Shown: positions 1 to 13,400, counted from the stretch's first letter. The stretch is DNA of 64,000 nucleotides from Leptasterias polaris (GCA_037783415.1 JAZGTN010000062.1:411501-475500), one strand, 5' to 3'. Notes: a model not told the origin generated them from the letters alone. Made by a program: numbers and translations.

Positions 1-716
1 GTAATAAAAGATGGGGTAAATTTAAAAACATAGAGAGTGTTACGCTTTGTATATGCGTATGGTCCCGCCTACACGTGCGTAGAGGAGGATTTTAAAATTG
101 GTCGCTTGCGGCCAAAAATGACCGTGAAAACTTGATAAAATGTTGTCATGATTAAATCTGCAATAACAGAATAAAATAACATTAAACTAGAAAAACTTAG
201 TTAAATGACATATAAAATTGCATTCGAGTAAATCATACAACACATTTTCACTCATGAGAAATTATCTATACATAAAATTGGATCGGAGGACAAGAAAAGT
301 CAATTTATCACGACATTCATTATAGCGCCCTCAACATATCGCGACCCGTTTTAAAGAGCAAAAGAGTGGTCAGATATCCTGAGTTCTTACACTGCCTCCC
401 CCTAAGAGTTCGGTTTTGGGTACCTGTCTAAATGCCCAACTCATCAATGTGTGATGTGAGATCCGCTTTTAGCTGCTGGGACGACGACCGGACGGCCTCA
501 CAATAACTTGACTGATTGGCCTCAAGATTTGTCTAAAGATTTACTAGGTAAGAGATTGATAAGAATTAGTGTATCAAGGGGAATGATTAATTACTTACGT
601 GGTCAATCTTTTAGGAAAATTTCTGCATCTGACTGCCACCTTTCGACGATAAAAAATTTGGATCAATAAAAAGTGTAAGAACACAATACAAATACATCAA
701 TCCTCCAATCACTCAG
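1..716. other. Non-genic AT-rich sequence
   Basis: No open frame here resembles a known protein, and I see no RNA gene or clear repeat boundary. It is AT-rich and merges at about 717 into a repeat-containing segment. It could be intergenic, or intronic to a gene outside the window. Confidence 0.5.
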
Positions 717-718
717 TC

Positions 719-1789
719 CATAGGTAGGGAGATCGGCACAAATGATATTTTTCTACTGCACCCCCATAAAATTGGTATCACTGGAAAGCTTGTAAAAAAG
801 GAAATACAATAGTGTTTAAATCAGCTTGATATCTTAAAATTTGGCCGAGTTATGTAATTTTTAGTATTATTTTTCCAGCATTCTGTCCTGTAATGTGTAA
901 ATTCTGAGAGTGCAATGCGTATTTACAATTATCCTTGAAACTTTCACATCAGATATCTGCACCCCAATAAATTTAATATCACTGGAAAGCTTTTAAAAAA
1001 AGGAATACAATGGTTTTCAAATGACATTGATATCTTAAAATTTGGCAGAGAATGAGAGAATCACAAATTAATAATGAAGTAATATTTATAATCAAACATT
1101 CATCAAGAATCAAGATGTTAGAATTCCTAAGTAAAATTTCTGGAATTCTGAAAATGAACACTTTTATAAAATTGAAATTCGCAGCTAACCGCAAATACCC
1201 ATGCAACAGAAAAGCAGTGCAAAACAATCACAACACTTTAATCTTTCAGAAAATACTAGTTTTTCCTACCTTTTTTGCCCTCCAAAATTATCTATTTGGA
1301 CGTTTTTAACAAAAAAAATTATGAAAAAATGTTGCTAAAAGTCTTCGATTTTATAAAGTAATCAATTTCCCTGAGAAAATAAAAAAGAAAATATGGAATA
1401 TTTGGTATCATTCGTTACCATTGACTCTCGAGAATTTGATCCACACAGTCAATTGAACGATTGCGCCCTCTACTGGTGAGGAACTGACGTTAGAGTACAA
1501 GGGTCGCTCTGAAAAAAAATAAAAAAATAATGGCGACTTCCAGGGAAACCGCGAACGACTAGCTCTCCAACTGGCCGTATTTCGAGAAAAGAATTAAGGT
1601 GTTTTACCAGAGATTTCATTCAAAAAAATATGATATATTGAAAAAGCAACTTCTTGGCTACCACACGGTCTTTTAAAGAAGGTAAAATATTTCAAAATGA
1701 TGTTTTTTCAGTCCATTTTTTTCTTCGAGTTTTCACACGCTAACAGATAGGATAGTGAAACCCGCCGATCTGCTGATCTCCCTACCATA
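719..1789. repeat. Repeat unit with two internal direct copies and weak terminal inverted repeats
   Basis: Two direct copies of a ~95-bp sequence lie at about 755-849 and 956-1050. Both contain ATCACTGGAAAGCTT and end in GATATCTTAAAATTTGGC. The flanks GGTAGGGAGATCGGC (near 724) and GCCGATCTGCTGATCTCCC (near 1763) are inverted relative to each other, which suggests a ~1.07-kb inverted-repeat element. The TTGGTATCANTGGAAAG core recurs near 29716 and 31408, so this is a dispersed family. The small ORFs inside look like chance frames. Confidence 0.45.
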
Positions 1790-1805
1790 GGGCAAGGAAG
1801 AAGGT

Positions 1806-2918
1806 AGTTGCGATAATCGTAACCCTCCTTTCCCGACGGGCTTTAGCCCGGAGGATTACGATACAATGAGCACGAGATTCGACCATTCGTGCCAAAACAT
1901 GCAATTTCGACCAATGTTGACAGACTAGTCACCAGATTTGCCCAATTTTTACCACTTTCAAAAATCATGAAACAAATTCTAAGAACATGGGCTTAATCTT
2001 CAATGTCTAACAAATCCAACCATAACACTTAAATTTTAAAACATAATTGAGAAAATATTTTGAAGAAAAAAGGACAAAAACTTACCGGAGACGGAGCGAA
2101 ATGCTCGTGAATCGGACACAGACGATGGTTGAGGTTGAGGAAAAACAGACTGGGCGGAGCTTCGGCTGTAGCCCGCTAACCGGCTGTTCTCGCTTGTGGA
2201 CTCACTGCACTGCGCGGCTCTATGCATGTGTACAAGCATGGAGCTATACAGTACGTACATGTATGTAACCCCAATACATTGTACACACACAGTCATACAT
2301 TGGCATCAACCTCGTCCCCATGTTTTACTTTTTTTCCAACCATTGTTTACCATGAGAGAGCGGTCAACATGGTACTGCTCGACACACCCCGGGGACGAGG
2401 TTGACGTTGGCATACATGTACATGTACCCAGCGCAAGCACACATCCACACAAACACACCTGTGCAGTGAGTCCGCGAGCGGGCATAGCCGGTTCGCGGGC
2501 TACAGCCGCGGCAGGCCGGTCTGTTTTTCCATGGTTTGTGCTGATTGGTCGGGAATTTACACTGATTGGTCAAGAAGTTGCATGGTAACGAAGTGCGGGG
2601 TTTAAAACCTCAACCATCGTCTGTCTACACTTCACGAGCATTTCGCTCCGTCTCCGGTAAGTTTTTATCTTTTTTTCTTCAAAATAATTTTCTCAATGAT
2701 GTTTTGAGTATTATGGTTGGATTTGTTAGACATTGAAGATTAAGCCCATGTTCTTAGGATTTTTGGAAGTGGTAAAAATTGGGCAAATCTGGTGACTAGT
2801 CTGTCAACATTGGTCGAAATTGCACGTTTTGGCACGAATGGTCGAATCTCGTGCTCATTGTCTCGTAACCCTCCGGGCTAAAGCCCGTCGGGAAAGGAGG
2901 GTTACGATTATCGCAACT
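1806..2918. mobile_element. 1.1-kb near-palindromic transposon with long terminal inverted repeats
   Basis: The element starts AGTTGCGATAATCGTAACCC and ends with the exact reverse complement. It is flanked by an 11-bp direct repeat, AGGAAGAAGGT, at 1795-1805 and 2919-2929, which reads as a target-site duplication. The arms stay complementary for roughly 330 bp (about 1806-2136 against 2590-2918). Complementarity then resumes internally (about 2160-2215 against 2460-2515, and 2300-2325 against 2391-2418), interrupted by a ~80-bp indel at about 2510-2600. No transposase frame is visible, so it is non-autonomous. Long arms and a 9-11-bp duplication are features of Mutator-like or foldback elements; that assignment is an inference. 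Confidence 0.8.
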
Positions 2919-2929
2919 AGGAAGAAGGT

Positions 2930-3347
2930 AGCCGGCCTAGAGTCTAACCATTGTATTGTACTGCTTGTGTCGTGGTAGGACGCAAAGAGTGCAGAAGGAA
3001 CTCGGGCTTACATGTATGTGAAATGTACACCATTTCTGCAAGCAAATCTTTTGATGCAACAGCAACAATAGTCAATAGATCAGTGCAGACAATGACAGGC
3101 CTGGCTGGAACTTGGAGGAACTTCAGGAAGTAGACCCAGATTATAGTAAATATATTATTACAACACAACACAGTACTTGGGCACTGTACTCCTTTTTTCA
3201 AAATGCTGATATCTTCAGTCATACTACACTACTAGTACTACTAGCGCCCCAGGAATCCATTGTAAGGTCTGCAACACACTGCAAATTTGCTATGATTTGT
3301 ACAGCACCTACTCCTAGAACTATGAGGTTCGTTCCGCTATCGTCTCC
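2930..3347. other. Spacer with no recognisable gene
   Basis: This lies between two inverted-repeat elements. Short overlapping ORFs exist on both strands, but none shows a domain, a family signature or splice-site support. Confidence 0.4.
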
Positions 3348-4054
3348 ATAGACTGTGCAAGTCTCGCGCGTATCCGAACGAGAAAACACGTCAAACGAAG
3401 AACATTTTTATTTCTGAAATTAAATCTTTGTTTTAAATTATATCTCATGACAAAATCTGAACAACAAAAATAAATCATTACAATTTTATGAAAAGTTTTA
3501 GCTTTTGAAAAAAATACACAACAGTGTGTTAATAATTACTATAAAAAAAAAATTAAACTCTGGGACAAGGATGCTTATTTGGTGTTAACTTTTTAGAAAC
3601 CCCTTACGCGGATTCGTGATGGTCAAACGGGTTTAAAATTGACCCGTATCGCAGTTAAGAGGATGCTGACTCCTCAACAACCATAGACTGCAATGAAAAG
3701 GGTTCGCTTTGCAATTACAGCATCTGGCGATTAAAACCGCGCAACCAAAACAAGCGTTTACGTAAGTTTTATGATCGGAGGCGAGCACAAAATTCTTAAT
3801 TTTTTGCAATAACCGGAAGCTGAGGTCAAGTTTAATTCTTGGGTTTTCTTCGTTATATTGTTGAATTGGTTTTACTTTCATATTTTGTTATCACTTAGTA
3901 TTACATTCCTAACAACATGTATACTTTTCTAGGTCATAACCTACGTTAAACTAAAATAGTTGACTAAACAAAATCTCGCCCAAGTAAAACTCCATATGGT
4001 TGGGACCACTATGGTCCCGGAAGTTCGAATGTGCGCGAGACTTGCACAGTCTAT
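3348..4054. mobile_element. 707-bp terminal-inverted-repeat element (MITE-like)
   Basis: The left end ATAGACTGTGCAAGTCTCGC is repeated in inverted form at the right end (4033-4054), and weaker complementarity continues inward through a CGAAC motif. No transposase frame is present and no target duplication is obvious. A non-autonomous DNA transposon is the simplest reading. Confidence 0.65.
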
Positions 4055-4323
4055 TACCCTCAGTTCCTAATCGAAACTTTTTGCCCTTCACGTTTACAAT
4101 GCCTACAGTTCTTTTGTGAAATAAGATATTGCCAAAATTAGGCTCTATATGTTCTTTGTACTCTCATTAAGCGTTGCACGGGTCCAGAAAATCCACTCTG
4201 CAAAAAAAAGTTGCAAAAAATGATAAATTCTTACTGTTTTTCAGAATCCTCGCCTTCCCGTTAACAATATGGCCGCCGCTGGAATTTTCCTCCTGGTAAT
4301 GCTGCGCGCTACGCTGGTCACAA

Positions 4324-4396
4324 ATCAACGGTTCACGTATACAATCATAGGCGCAATGCTGGTCAACAACCAATGTTCTGTACGTGAACCGTTGAT
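4324..4396. repeat. Hairpin with perfect 16-bp arms
   Basis: ATCAACGGTTCACGTA at 4324-4339 is exactly inverted at 4381-4396, with a 41-bp spacer. It lies in non-genic DNA and is probably a remnant of a repeat. No role can be read from the sequence. Confidence 0.6.
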
Positions 4397-4865
4397 AATC
4401 GTTGCATCTTGGACATACCGAGAATCCAGTAGGCAATTTTAAAGCTATTTTGTTTTTGTTGTCATTTTGGGGCATTTTTCATGGGTGGGTGCTGTAAAAA
4501 TCATAGCAAATTGCTGTGTGTTGCAGATCTTACAGTGGAGTACAAAGGAGTACAGCGCCCCAGTTACTGGGTCTAGGCTGGAAGTGGAATTTCATGTTGG
4601 GAAGAGGGCAAGAAGAGGGCCATATTCATTTTGCAAAGGGCTCTCCCATCATGTCCATCGGAAAATCTAAGTTGAATGAAGTCTCTTGAGTCTTGGTGCC
4701 CCCAAAACTAGTTCCCCATAATAATGGACTCTATGGGAAACCAGTTTTGAAGGTGCATCAAGGCTGAGACCAGGGGCAACGGAGGCCATGGCCTTCTCAT
4801 GATCTCTGTGTAATTCCAGGCCTGAAGAGATGAGCGTTGCTATTTTTCAGTATTATGTTGTGTTG

Positions 4866-5611
4866 TTTGACCAGTTCCGGATCATTGACCATGTTGACAA
4901 GTTCTGGATTACTTCAACTTACTTTCAATGAATAACCACATAATTGAATTACTTCTCACAATCACAGTACTTTTGATGCATACATGTACATATGAAGAAT
5001 ATTCATCCAATTAATTCAACCGTCTATTTCTACATCCATGATTGAACAAACCCAAAATAAGGTACCAAACATCATCGGCAAATAAATTTATTTTTATTAA
5101 AGTTTGTTTGTGATAATGATCATTATTGGAGGAGGGAGGTGCGACTGTAAGTTCTGGTAAGAATACCTATTTGGGTTGGGTCAGTGTTGCTATTATTAGG
5201 AACGCTTCACTTTTTCATTTGTCTGCGCTGTTGTTTTGTGTTTTTGTCGCTGGGTTTCTGCACTGCTGTTGATGACATTTGCTGGAGAAAGGAAGTCCAC
5301 ATCCATGCCAACACACTTTGCTGAAATTCCGTCCTTTGGATGTGCTTAGGAGACAGTTTAATGAATGGGAGGATGGGTTTGCAATAGAGGGCTCGCTTCT
5401 GATTCAGAGTAGAATCAACCAATTTTTAACTGTCAAACGGGTGACGTTACTTTTCTTAAAGCCTCTTCAAAATTATTTTAAAAAAATTTGTCAATGTACA
5501 TGTATACTTGGTGATTTTATGACATGTTTAGGTAAACTGATCAACTTTTTTGTTCAAAGAGATTGTAACAAAAACAACTTGAATTCAAAAAGTGATCCGG
5601 AACTGGTCAAA
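4866..5611. mobile_element. Possible 746-bp inverted-repeat element
   Basis: TTTGACCAGTTCCGGATCA at 4866-4884 is inverted at about 5593-5611. The interior has no recognisable protein. A direct target duplication is not evident, so this may be a degraded MITE or a coincidental pair of dispersed repeats. Confidence 0.45.
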
Positions 5612-6219
5612 TGACTGTAAAGAACATTTGCTTGCTGAAATGGCGCCCACTCGTATTGCGTTCTTCTAGAAACTATATAAGGCTCCCCGAGAGCTGTATA
5701 GGAGTTACCTATTTTGGGCCTCCGTACGCTATTTTCAAAATGGTCTGACTTACAAGTTACACACACATTGTCACTATAATTATCAGTGATATTTGGATCC
5801 CAGACCTTTTGACGTGCAACAAAACACAAAAACCCTGAAAAATTGCAGTCTGTTAATATGAATAAGTCTTTTTACATCCATTGACCATTCAACAACTTGA
5901 CTGGAGACAGATCATCCATAGCTAAGTCTTCTGGTATTACTTCAACCATTTGTTTGTTTAAGTGAAAGACAGGTTGTCTGTTGATCATCCATACTGTTCC
6001 AATGTATGTGGCCTGGTAGTACAGAATGAGCCCACTGTATTTAAAGGTATTTAATCTAGAATCAATAGGAAGGGATGTTGTTAGGCAATAGCAGACGTAC
6101 CTGGTACATGTATGTCCAAGTTACAGAACTATGTAAATATTACTATGGATAATTACCTGGTAGGCTTATGTGTGCTGCTACCTGGCCGTACAAAATCTTC
6201 TATTCCAATTAAAGATGTT
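5612..6219. other. Non-genic spacer
   Basis: No gene, RNA or structured repeat was recognised between the inverted-repeat segment and the 54-bp tandem array. Confidence 0.4.
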
Positions 6220-6597
6220 GGCATAGTATTGCTCAAGGAAAAAAATGGGTGACTGTATTACTACAGTGATTTTGGCATAGTATTGCTCAAGGAAAAAAAT
6301 GGGTGACTGTATTACTACAGTGATTTTGGCATAGTATTGCTCAAGGAAAAAAATGGGTGACTGTATTACTACAGTGATTTTGGCATAGTATTGCTCAAGG
6401 AAAAAAATGGGTGACTGTATTACTACAGTGATTTTTGCATAGTATTGCTCAAGGAAAAAAATGGGTGACTGTATTACTACAGTGATTTTGGCATAGTATT
6501 GCTCAAGGAAAAAAATGGGTGACTGTATTACTACAGTGATTTTGGCATAGTATTGCTCAAGGAAAAAAATGGGTGACTGTATTACTACAGTGATTTA
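6220..6597. repeat. 54-bp minisatellite, seven copies
   Basis: A 54-bp unit beginning GGCATAGTATTGCTCAAGG and ending CTACAGTGATTTT is repeated head to tail at 6220, 6274, 6328, 6382, 6436, 6490 and 6544. The copies are nearly identical, with one G-to-T change at the start of the fifth. The array ends about 0.88 kb before the TMEM165 start codon. The high identity suggests recent expansion. All frames contain stops, so it is not coding. Confidence 0.97.
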
Positions 6598-7472
6598 TTG
6601 TGATTTTCAGTCAGATTTAAAACAACTTGTTGTTATCGGTATTTAAATACAAATTGTTTAGTTTATAAGTTAAAAAGACCCAGCTCACCAATGTTTGCTT
6701 AGGTTTTGTTGTAGCTGTGGCAAACATGTATTTAATACATCCGCAAAGGTCCCTGTTCTGTAGTGTAATGAACTTACATGTACCATGGTGGAGAATTGTA
6801 CTTAAAAAAAATTTATTCAGAGATCTGCAAACAAACTTTGATTGAAAAATTGACATGCTGTTGGTTTAAAAAAGTATTCTTTAATCACCAATAAGGACAA
6901 CTATTTGAAACAATTCTCAGATTCATTACCTTTAGAAATGATTTTGGTTTTCAATTTGGAAGCACTGCATTGATTGCAAACCATGGCTTAATGAATCCGG
7001 TATGCACACAGCTAATGAGAATACAACACATCACTATGTGTTTATCTTAATAGTGCAAGTTGACATATTTTAATAATCTCCTTATCATACATAAAAAGTA
7101 CATACATAAAAGTAACTGAAAAAACCAACAACATTTGAGTAAATATTGAATTTAACAGGATCAAAGGGGTTTTCTGTACTGAGTACATCCCTAATGTTAA
7201 CCAAGCAACTGTACTAAATGATTTGTTTCAGAAAGTCAAATGAAGAGAAATGGTATGAAGCAATGGTGTACCAAACTGTAGACGGCATCAGACAATCTGC
7301 AATCCCATGAGAACAAGACAAGCATACAGTATCTGTGGACTACAAAACATACCTGTACAGCAGGTCTGCCATATTGTACCTAACAAATCTTGTTAGATCC
7401 TGAAAACTTGTGAACAAAGTGGCGATCTGTACGTTTGTAAAGAGCACTTATTTATAGGGTATTCCATCCATT
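6598..7472 (+). other. Upstream region of the TMEM165 gene
   Basis: This holds the presumed promoter and 5' UTR of the gene starting at 7473. No TATA box, CpG-rich island or other core element could be assigned with confidence. It is AT-rich without clear repeats. Confidence 0.35.
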
Positions 7473-10400
7473 ATGCAGTTATTACTAAACAAGCTACTGA
7501 CGCCTAAAAGTGACGCAATAGTAACTTCCTGTACATTGGTAGCTGTACTTTGTCTGCTCATTTGCAAAGTACAGGGTGATGTTGAATCAAAAGAACCTCA
7601 TCATGTTCAAAGGTTTGTTCTACAACATAATGATAATGGAGCTGATGAGGGAAATGTACAGGCTGATAATGTTCAGGCTGTAAATGCACCAGATGATGAA
7701 CAGGTATGTGGAGATATGTATAGTAACGTAAATTTAGTACTTATTTATGGAGTCTGTAACCCTTGCCATACAGTGAATATCCCACACCCACACACACACA
7801 CACACACCCACCCTTACAGATCCGGTTTGTGGGGTACTGCTATTGTTGTTCTATTATTCCCTTTTCTGAAGAATTCCCTTGTGGGGTCCAATTGTTCCTA
7901 TTGAAATGGCCTTGTGGGGTCCATTGTTCCATTGTTGTCAGGACCCCACAAGTGCCAATCCGTGCGAACACACTTGTGTGCTTGTGGGTAGGTAACCACA
8001 TTCAAACCGGGGACCTATAACAAAAGAGGACAATAGGTCCACGGTTGCTATCACAAAGGAAATCATTGTGGTCCACGGTTGCTATCACAAAGACTTGAAC
8101 AAAGGAGGGTCCACGATTGCAGGCTGTTACACACTTGTGTGTTCACACGGATTGGCACTTGTGGGGTCCTGACAACAATGGAACAATGGACCCCACAAGG
8201 TCATTTCAATAGGAACAATTGGACCCCACAAGGGAATTCTTCAGAAAAGGGAATAATAGAACAACAATAGCAGTACCCCACAAACCGGATCTGTAAGGGT
8301 GGGTGTATACGCCTGCAATTGTGGACCTCCTATTGTCCCTTATTTGTTTATACTCTAACTTTTTTGCAACAGCTCCCTTTGGTTTTGTACACGATCTCCA
8401 ATTGTGGACCTTTCCCGAACTGTGGACCTATTGTCCTCTTTTGTTATAGGTCCCGGTTTGAATGTGTATACCTACTCACACACACACAATTTTTTTTAAA
8501 TTTGACTTCAGATCAAATTCACAAAATCATTGATCTAAAACCAACTAGAATACCCCAGAATGCGTAAGGCTTTTAAAACCAAAGATAACCACCAAGTAAA
8601 AAAACATTCCAAGACCTTGTTTCGATTCATCATACTTACGGTACATGTAGGCCAAAATGCCCAACAGTTGCAACAAATCCTGGGGAGAAATCTGACATAG
8701 TCAATATGAATACTTAAATTTGTGCCTGTTCATGTCGGCAGTTGCAATATTTTGAAAGGACCGTACTCGTGGTGCTCTCTGCTGAAACAAACTTTACATG
8801 GAAGGTTGAGAGTGGATTTAAATCCTATCTTAACAGTTACGATCAAATATGGATTTTGTTCTTTATGGAACACTTTGCACAGGTTTACAGTATTTCATGA
8901 ATATTTCAGCTACTTGTATTGAGCAAAATTAAAGAAGCTTGTCTATGGAAATAATTTATATTGTGGTTCTTTCCTAGAATGAACAACAACCTCTAGATAA
9001 AGAAGGTAATCTGCAAGATGAAGTCAAGCAACAACACAACCAGCTACCAATGGATGAACCTATTGATGGTCAGGTCAATCTTGGCTTTGTTCATGCATTT
9101 GCTGCATCTCTATCAGTGATTATTGTCAGTGAGCTTGGGGACAAGACCTTCTTTATTGCTGCCATTATGGCTATGAGGCATGCACGTATTACTGTGTTTA
9201 TTGGTGCATTAGGAGCTCTGGCTGTCATGACGGTCTTATCTAGTAAGTCACATTTTATTCAACAGATTTTTCAATTTTGAATTTTAGTTTTTGTATTTGG
9301 AATAAATAAATGTACTACCCTGACATCCTCAGCATTTTTAGGGCAGACATTTTTGTTTAATTTATTATTTAAATCTTTTATCTGCTGACTGTGGATCTCA
9401 CCTCATGAACATTCCAAAATTGTAAGAATTTATTTTGGGGTGATGGGGTTTGCACAAAAATAATTGTTTCACTTGTGTAATATTTGTTAAATAATCCAGC
9501 ACCCAAGTTAAAAATAACTTAAAGTTTGCTGAACTTATTTAGGTTGACAGCTGGATTATTTAATGAAAAGACAGACTGAAGAAGAATATTTGACATTCAA
9601 ACACAGGCGCCCCATAAATGCAAATGCATGAGATGAAATTTAAATTTAAATTTGGTTAAGGTATGTTTTACAAATGGATTTGTCCAATCCAGGTTATAAA
9701 ATATATTGCTCATATCAGAAAAGGGAAACTTTTAATAGTTTTAGGACCAGTTTTGTTTGAATATTTTTCTTTTCATGACGCATAGCTAAATTCATTCTGA
9801 TGAAGGTGTGGTCAAAATTTTTAGTTGAACCATGTGGATTGTTTATTTCTTTTTACTTACATGTATAATGCAAAGTGTTTTCTGGTTCTACTGCTGCTTG
9901 ACATTCTGTGTGTAATGTTATTTAATTTTAATTTTGCTAGTTTCATTGTGCAGAGAGCAATTTTATCAGAAACTGTGTCATCATATTTGTAAGTAATTAT
10001 TGTGGGGAACCATGGAAGACAGACGCCTCTGTCTTAGTCCCAATTATTGTGGGGAACCATGGAAGACAGACGCCTCTGTCTTAGTCCCAATTATTGTGGG
10101 GAACCATGGAAGACAGACGCCTCTGTCTTAGTCCCAATTAGCCTTAGATAACTGTTAATGTTGTGATAGAATAAATTAAGAAGTGGTGAATTGAATGTGT
10201 TTTATTTGTAGCTCTTCTTGGCTATGCGACTACAGTCATCCCCCGATGGTTCACGTACTATGCATCAACATTTCTATTTGCACTCTTTGGTCTCCGGATG
10301 TTGCGTGAGGGATGGTACATGTCAGCTGATGAAGGGCAAGAAGAATTGGAAGAGGTTCAAGCAGACCTTAAAAGAAGAGATGAAGAGGTACACGTACTAT

Positions 10401-13400
10401 TCATTTCATTTCAAATGTTGTGTGTTTCCTCTGATTTTATAAAATGTGAACTTCCAATGAAGCACAAATGTGACCCGCTCTATCAAAATGAGGAATGTCT
10501 CGGAAATCATGTTTGCGTGTAATTCGCCATACAAAAGTTGTTGAAAATCAAAAATCATAAAAAACACTACAAAAACCGATTCTGCGATTTCGGTGGCATT
10601 ACTTGTCGCGGTCTTACCTTTATTTGAAAAGATGAATAAATCCACACAAAAATGCGTTTTCTTGAGCATGTTTGTATGCAGAGCTACAATAGCTAGCTGT
10701 TGTTAATAACGATTATCTAAACAAACGCGTCGTAAAATAATGGAAGTGGCCTTGTCTTGTAAACTTTCTTCATTGCCCGATAACTTTGGACTGGAATAAG
10801 CTACGGAAGTAATAATGGTATTGCTGGAAAGCCAGTGAGATACTTGTTAACATGGTATGCATAACGTAATTTTCAAAATTTCCGAGACATTTCTCAATTC
10901 GATAGAGCAGGTCACAAATTGTAAATTTTATGTATAATTTATACATACATGTACATGTACATACATGTGTACATGTAGTTGAGAATGCACTATGAGAATT
11001 GAATACATGTAATTTTGTATGTTTGATGATTAAGAACATGTGCACATATCACTGTTTCTCTTTGGTTTCAGAGAAGCCTACACAGTGAAGATGGTTTTGA
11101 AAAATGGAATGAATGGAATTAACTTTTCCTATTAAAAATAAAACATTGTTATGGCAAAATGTGCAAACATGTAACAAGTGTACAAAGTAATTACATGTTC
11201 AAAACACCAATATTGTGTCCAGATAATATGTCCAATACAGTTTCAGCAATGGAAGAGCCATAATCTACACACCAGTTATTGGTACTTGATGTTTTTCATA
11301 GTTTTCTGTGGACAGTAGTATTTTGTTGCTTTTACAGAAACTTCAAAATGGAAGCGTTGTTTCAGATTCACAGACTGATGTGAGTAATTAAAGAGTGCAT
11401 CTCAATTCAAAAATGCACATACATGTACATGTCTCAGTTACTGCTGTACACTATATCATATTCAAGAAGCTATCCCACATTTACAGTGCATACTTCACTG
11501 TTATGCATACATGTGTAACTCCGCCAATGCTCGGCAGTAAGCATTAACCATACCATCCTAATTTCATATACATGTATCATGCAATTAGTATCTCCTCTAA
11601 AACATGAATCCTACCATGTGTATGTATTGAAGCAAAACAGAAAATAAGCACACAAGTACATACATGAACTGTAGAAGGGATGCTATTGCTAGTGAGACTC
11701 GGTCCATGTTCATTATGACTTTTAAATGCTGTACCTCGAACATTGCACAACATTTGGGATTTAAAATCACATAAAAGGTATGAGACATTTCAGTGTTCGG
11801 TGCTTTAAAATGAGTGTAAATATACATTCGATTTAAGCCTGCCCCCTCCGCCTCCCCCAGAAAAACATAATAATAATAAAAATAAGTAAATAAGTAGTAT
11901 TAATAAAATAAATATAGGGCTATATATACAAATTTTTATACATACATAAAAATAAACCAATAAATGAGTTTTAAAAAATATAAAATTTGCAGAACAGCAG
12001 AGGTGAGTAAAGTAATGACAACTTTGAAGGAGGCCGACAAGTTTATCAAAATGTTGCCGAGTGTCTGGTCTATGTACTTAAATTTGTATTCTTTATCAAA
12101 TGGTTATTTTTGTGAGGTTAATCTGGGGTTATAGTTGCCTTTCATGACCCCAACAAATGTATCCATGACCTTATTATAGTCCTGTTATCTCTTGTATTGT
12201 GTGTGTGCTCAGTGCAACGTTTGGTCTGCATGGTAGGGATCACAGTGATGTCATTTGTATACATGTACCAAAAAGTCCAGTGTGACAAACATACATACTT
12301 TCATATGTTTCATTACTTGCAGATGCCTCTTGAAATTAGTATTGGATCTGTTGTTTATTTTACTTCAAGTTAGGTTCTTCATGTATGTTTGAAGAATGGC
12401 CTTTCAAACATGAGACATACTAACCCTATTTACTGCCGTTTAGTATAACTGAACACTAACTGAAAGATTTGCTAGTTCAGAAAAAACTGTTTAAGGATAC
12501 TAATGTACATGGCTTATTTTTGCTAGTTATAGTTACTTCTGACATGGCTTATGTTTATTTACTAGTTATAGTTACTTCTTACATGGCTTATGTTTATTTA
12601 CTAGTTATAGTTACTTCTTACATGGCTTATGTTTATAGAACTTCACTTCTTATATGGCTTAAATGTTTGATATTTCTACATCATCTTCTTGTTGTGACAT
12701 CACATGTCTGCATTCTCATCATGAACAAACAAATTTGAAACAAATTTCAACAGAAAGTTGAAGAGATTTATAACATGTTTAACCTGAATAGCATGGTCAG
12801 AGACCAAAGATCAAGACCAAGGCAGACAAACACTAGTGTCAAGACTGGTTTGACCCCATGATGACTAGTCCTAGTAGTAGAGCTCTCTCTTCTTCAGTGC
12901 TGTACACAGGATATAGAGTCCTAGACCCAAAGGTTGTGGTGCAGTGTGGTCAATTTGGACTGCTCAGTAACTTAAATCTTACATAAACAGAAGCTTTGAA
13001 TTTAACCTCATGAACATTTCATGTGCCGAATACATTTATGGGCTCCTGGGTGTAATTTTCATGAGATTATGCAAGTTGAAAAAAAATGAGTGAATTTTGC
13101 AAACAATTGGGCACTTGATGAGAGGAAGTGGTGCTGTTGCTAAACACAATGCAAACTATAAATATAAAGTTTATTGTAGAATATGCATAATTGTCAAGTA
13201 CCATAATTGGACACTACAATACTTGACCATATTGGTGAGGAAACAATTCACAACATATACATGTACTTTTCAAGCGCTGTGCACTGGGTTTTATCAATAA
13301 AAACACACTTTGATGTCCAAACCTTGGTTCCATGGAATTTTGATGAGGTAATATTGGTAACTTTTACAAGGTAAGGTAAGCTATAGACGAAACAAAGTGA

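Noticed and set aside
2036..2588. ORFs of 73-130 codons
   Set aside because: They lie in the palindromic transposon and appear on both strands because the sequence is self-complementary. No domain was recognised.
4167..4475. 102-codon minus-strand ORF with a CPRC motif
   Set aside because: A single possible zinc-knuckle-like CxxC is not enough; no partner exons, family match or conserved context were seen.
6220..6597. CRISPR array
   Set aside because: The units are contiguous 54-bp tandem copies with no unique spacers, in animal DNA.
11993..12002. Possible 10-nt micro-exon in TMEM165 intron 4 (AG before, GTGAGT after)
   Set aside because: Its length would shift the frame between exons 4 and 5, which already join in phase.
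12469..12738. 89-codon ORF with repeated VIVTSYMAYVYL
   Set aside because: The repetition comes from the 39-bp tandem repeat, whose length is a multiple of three.
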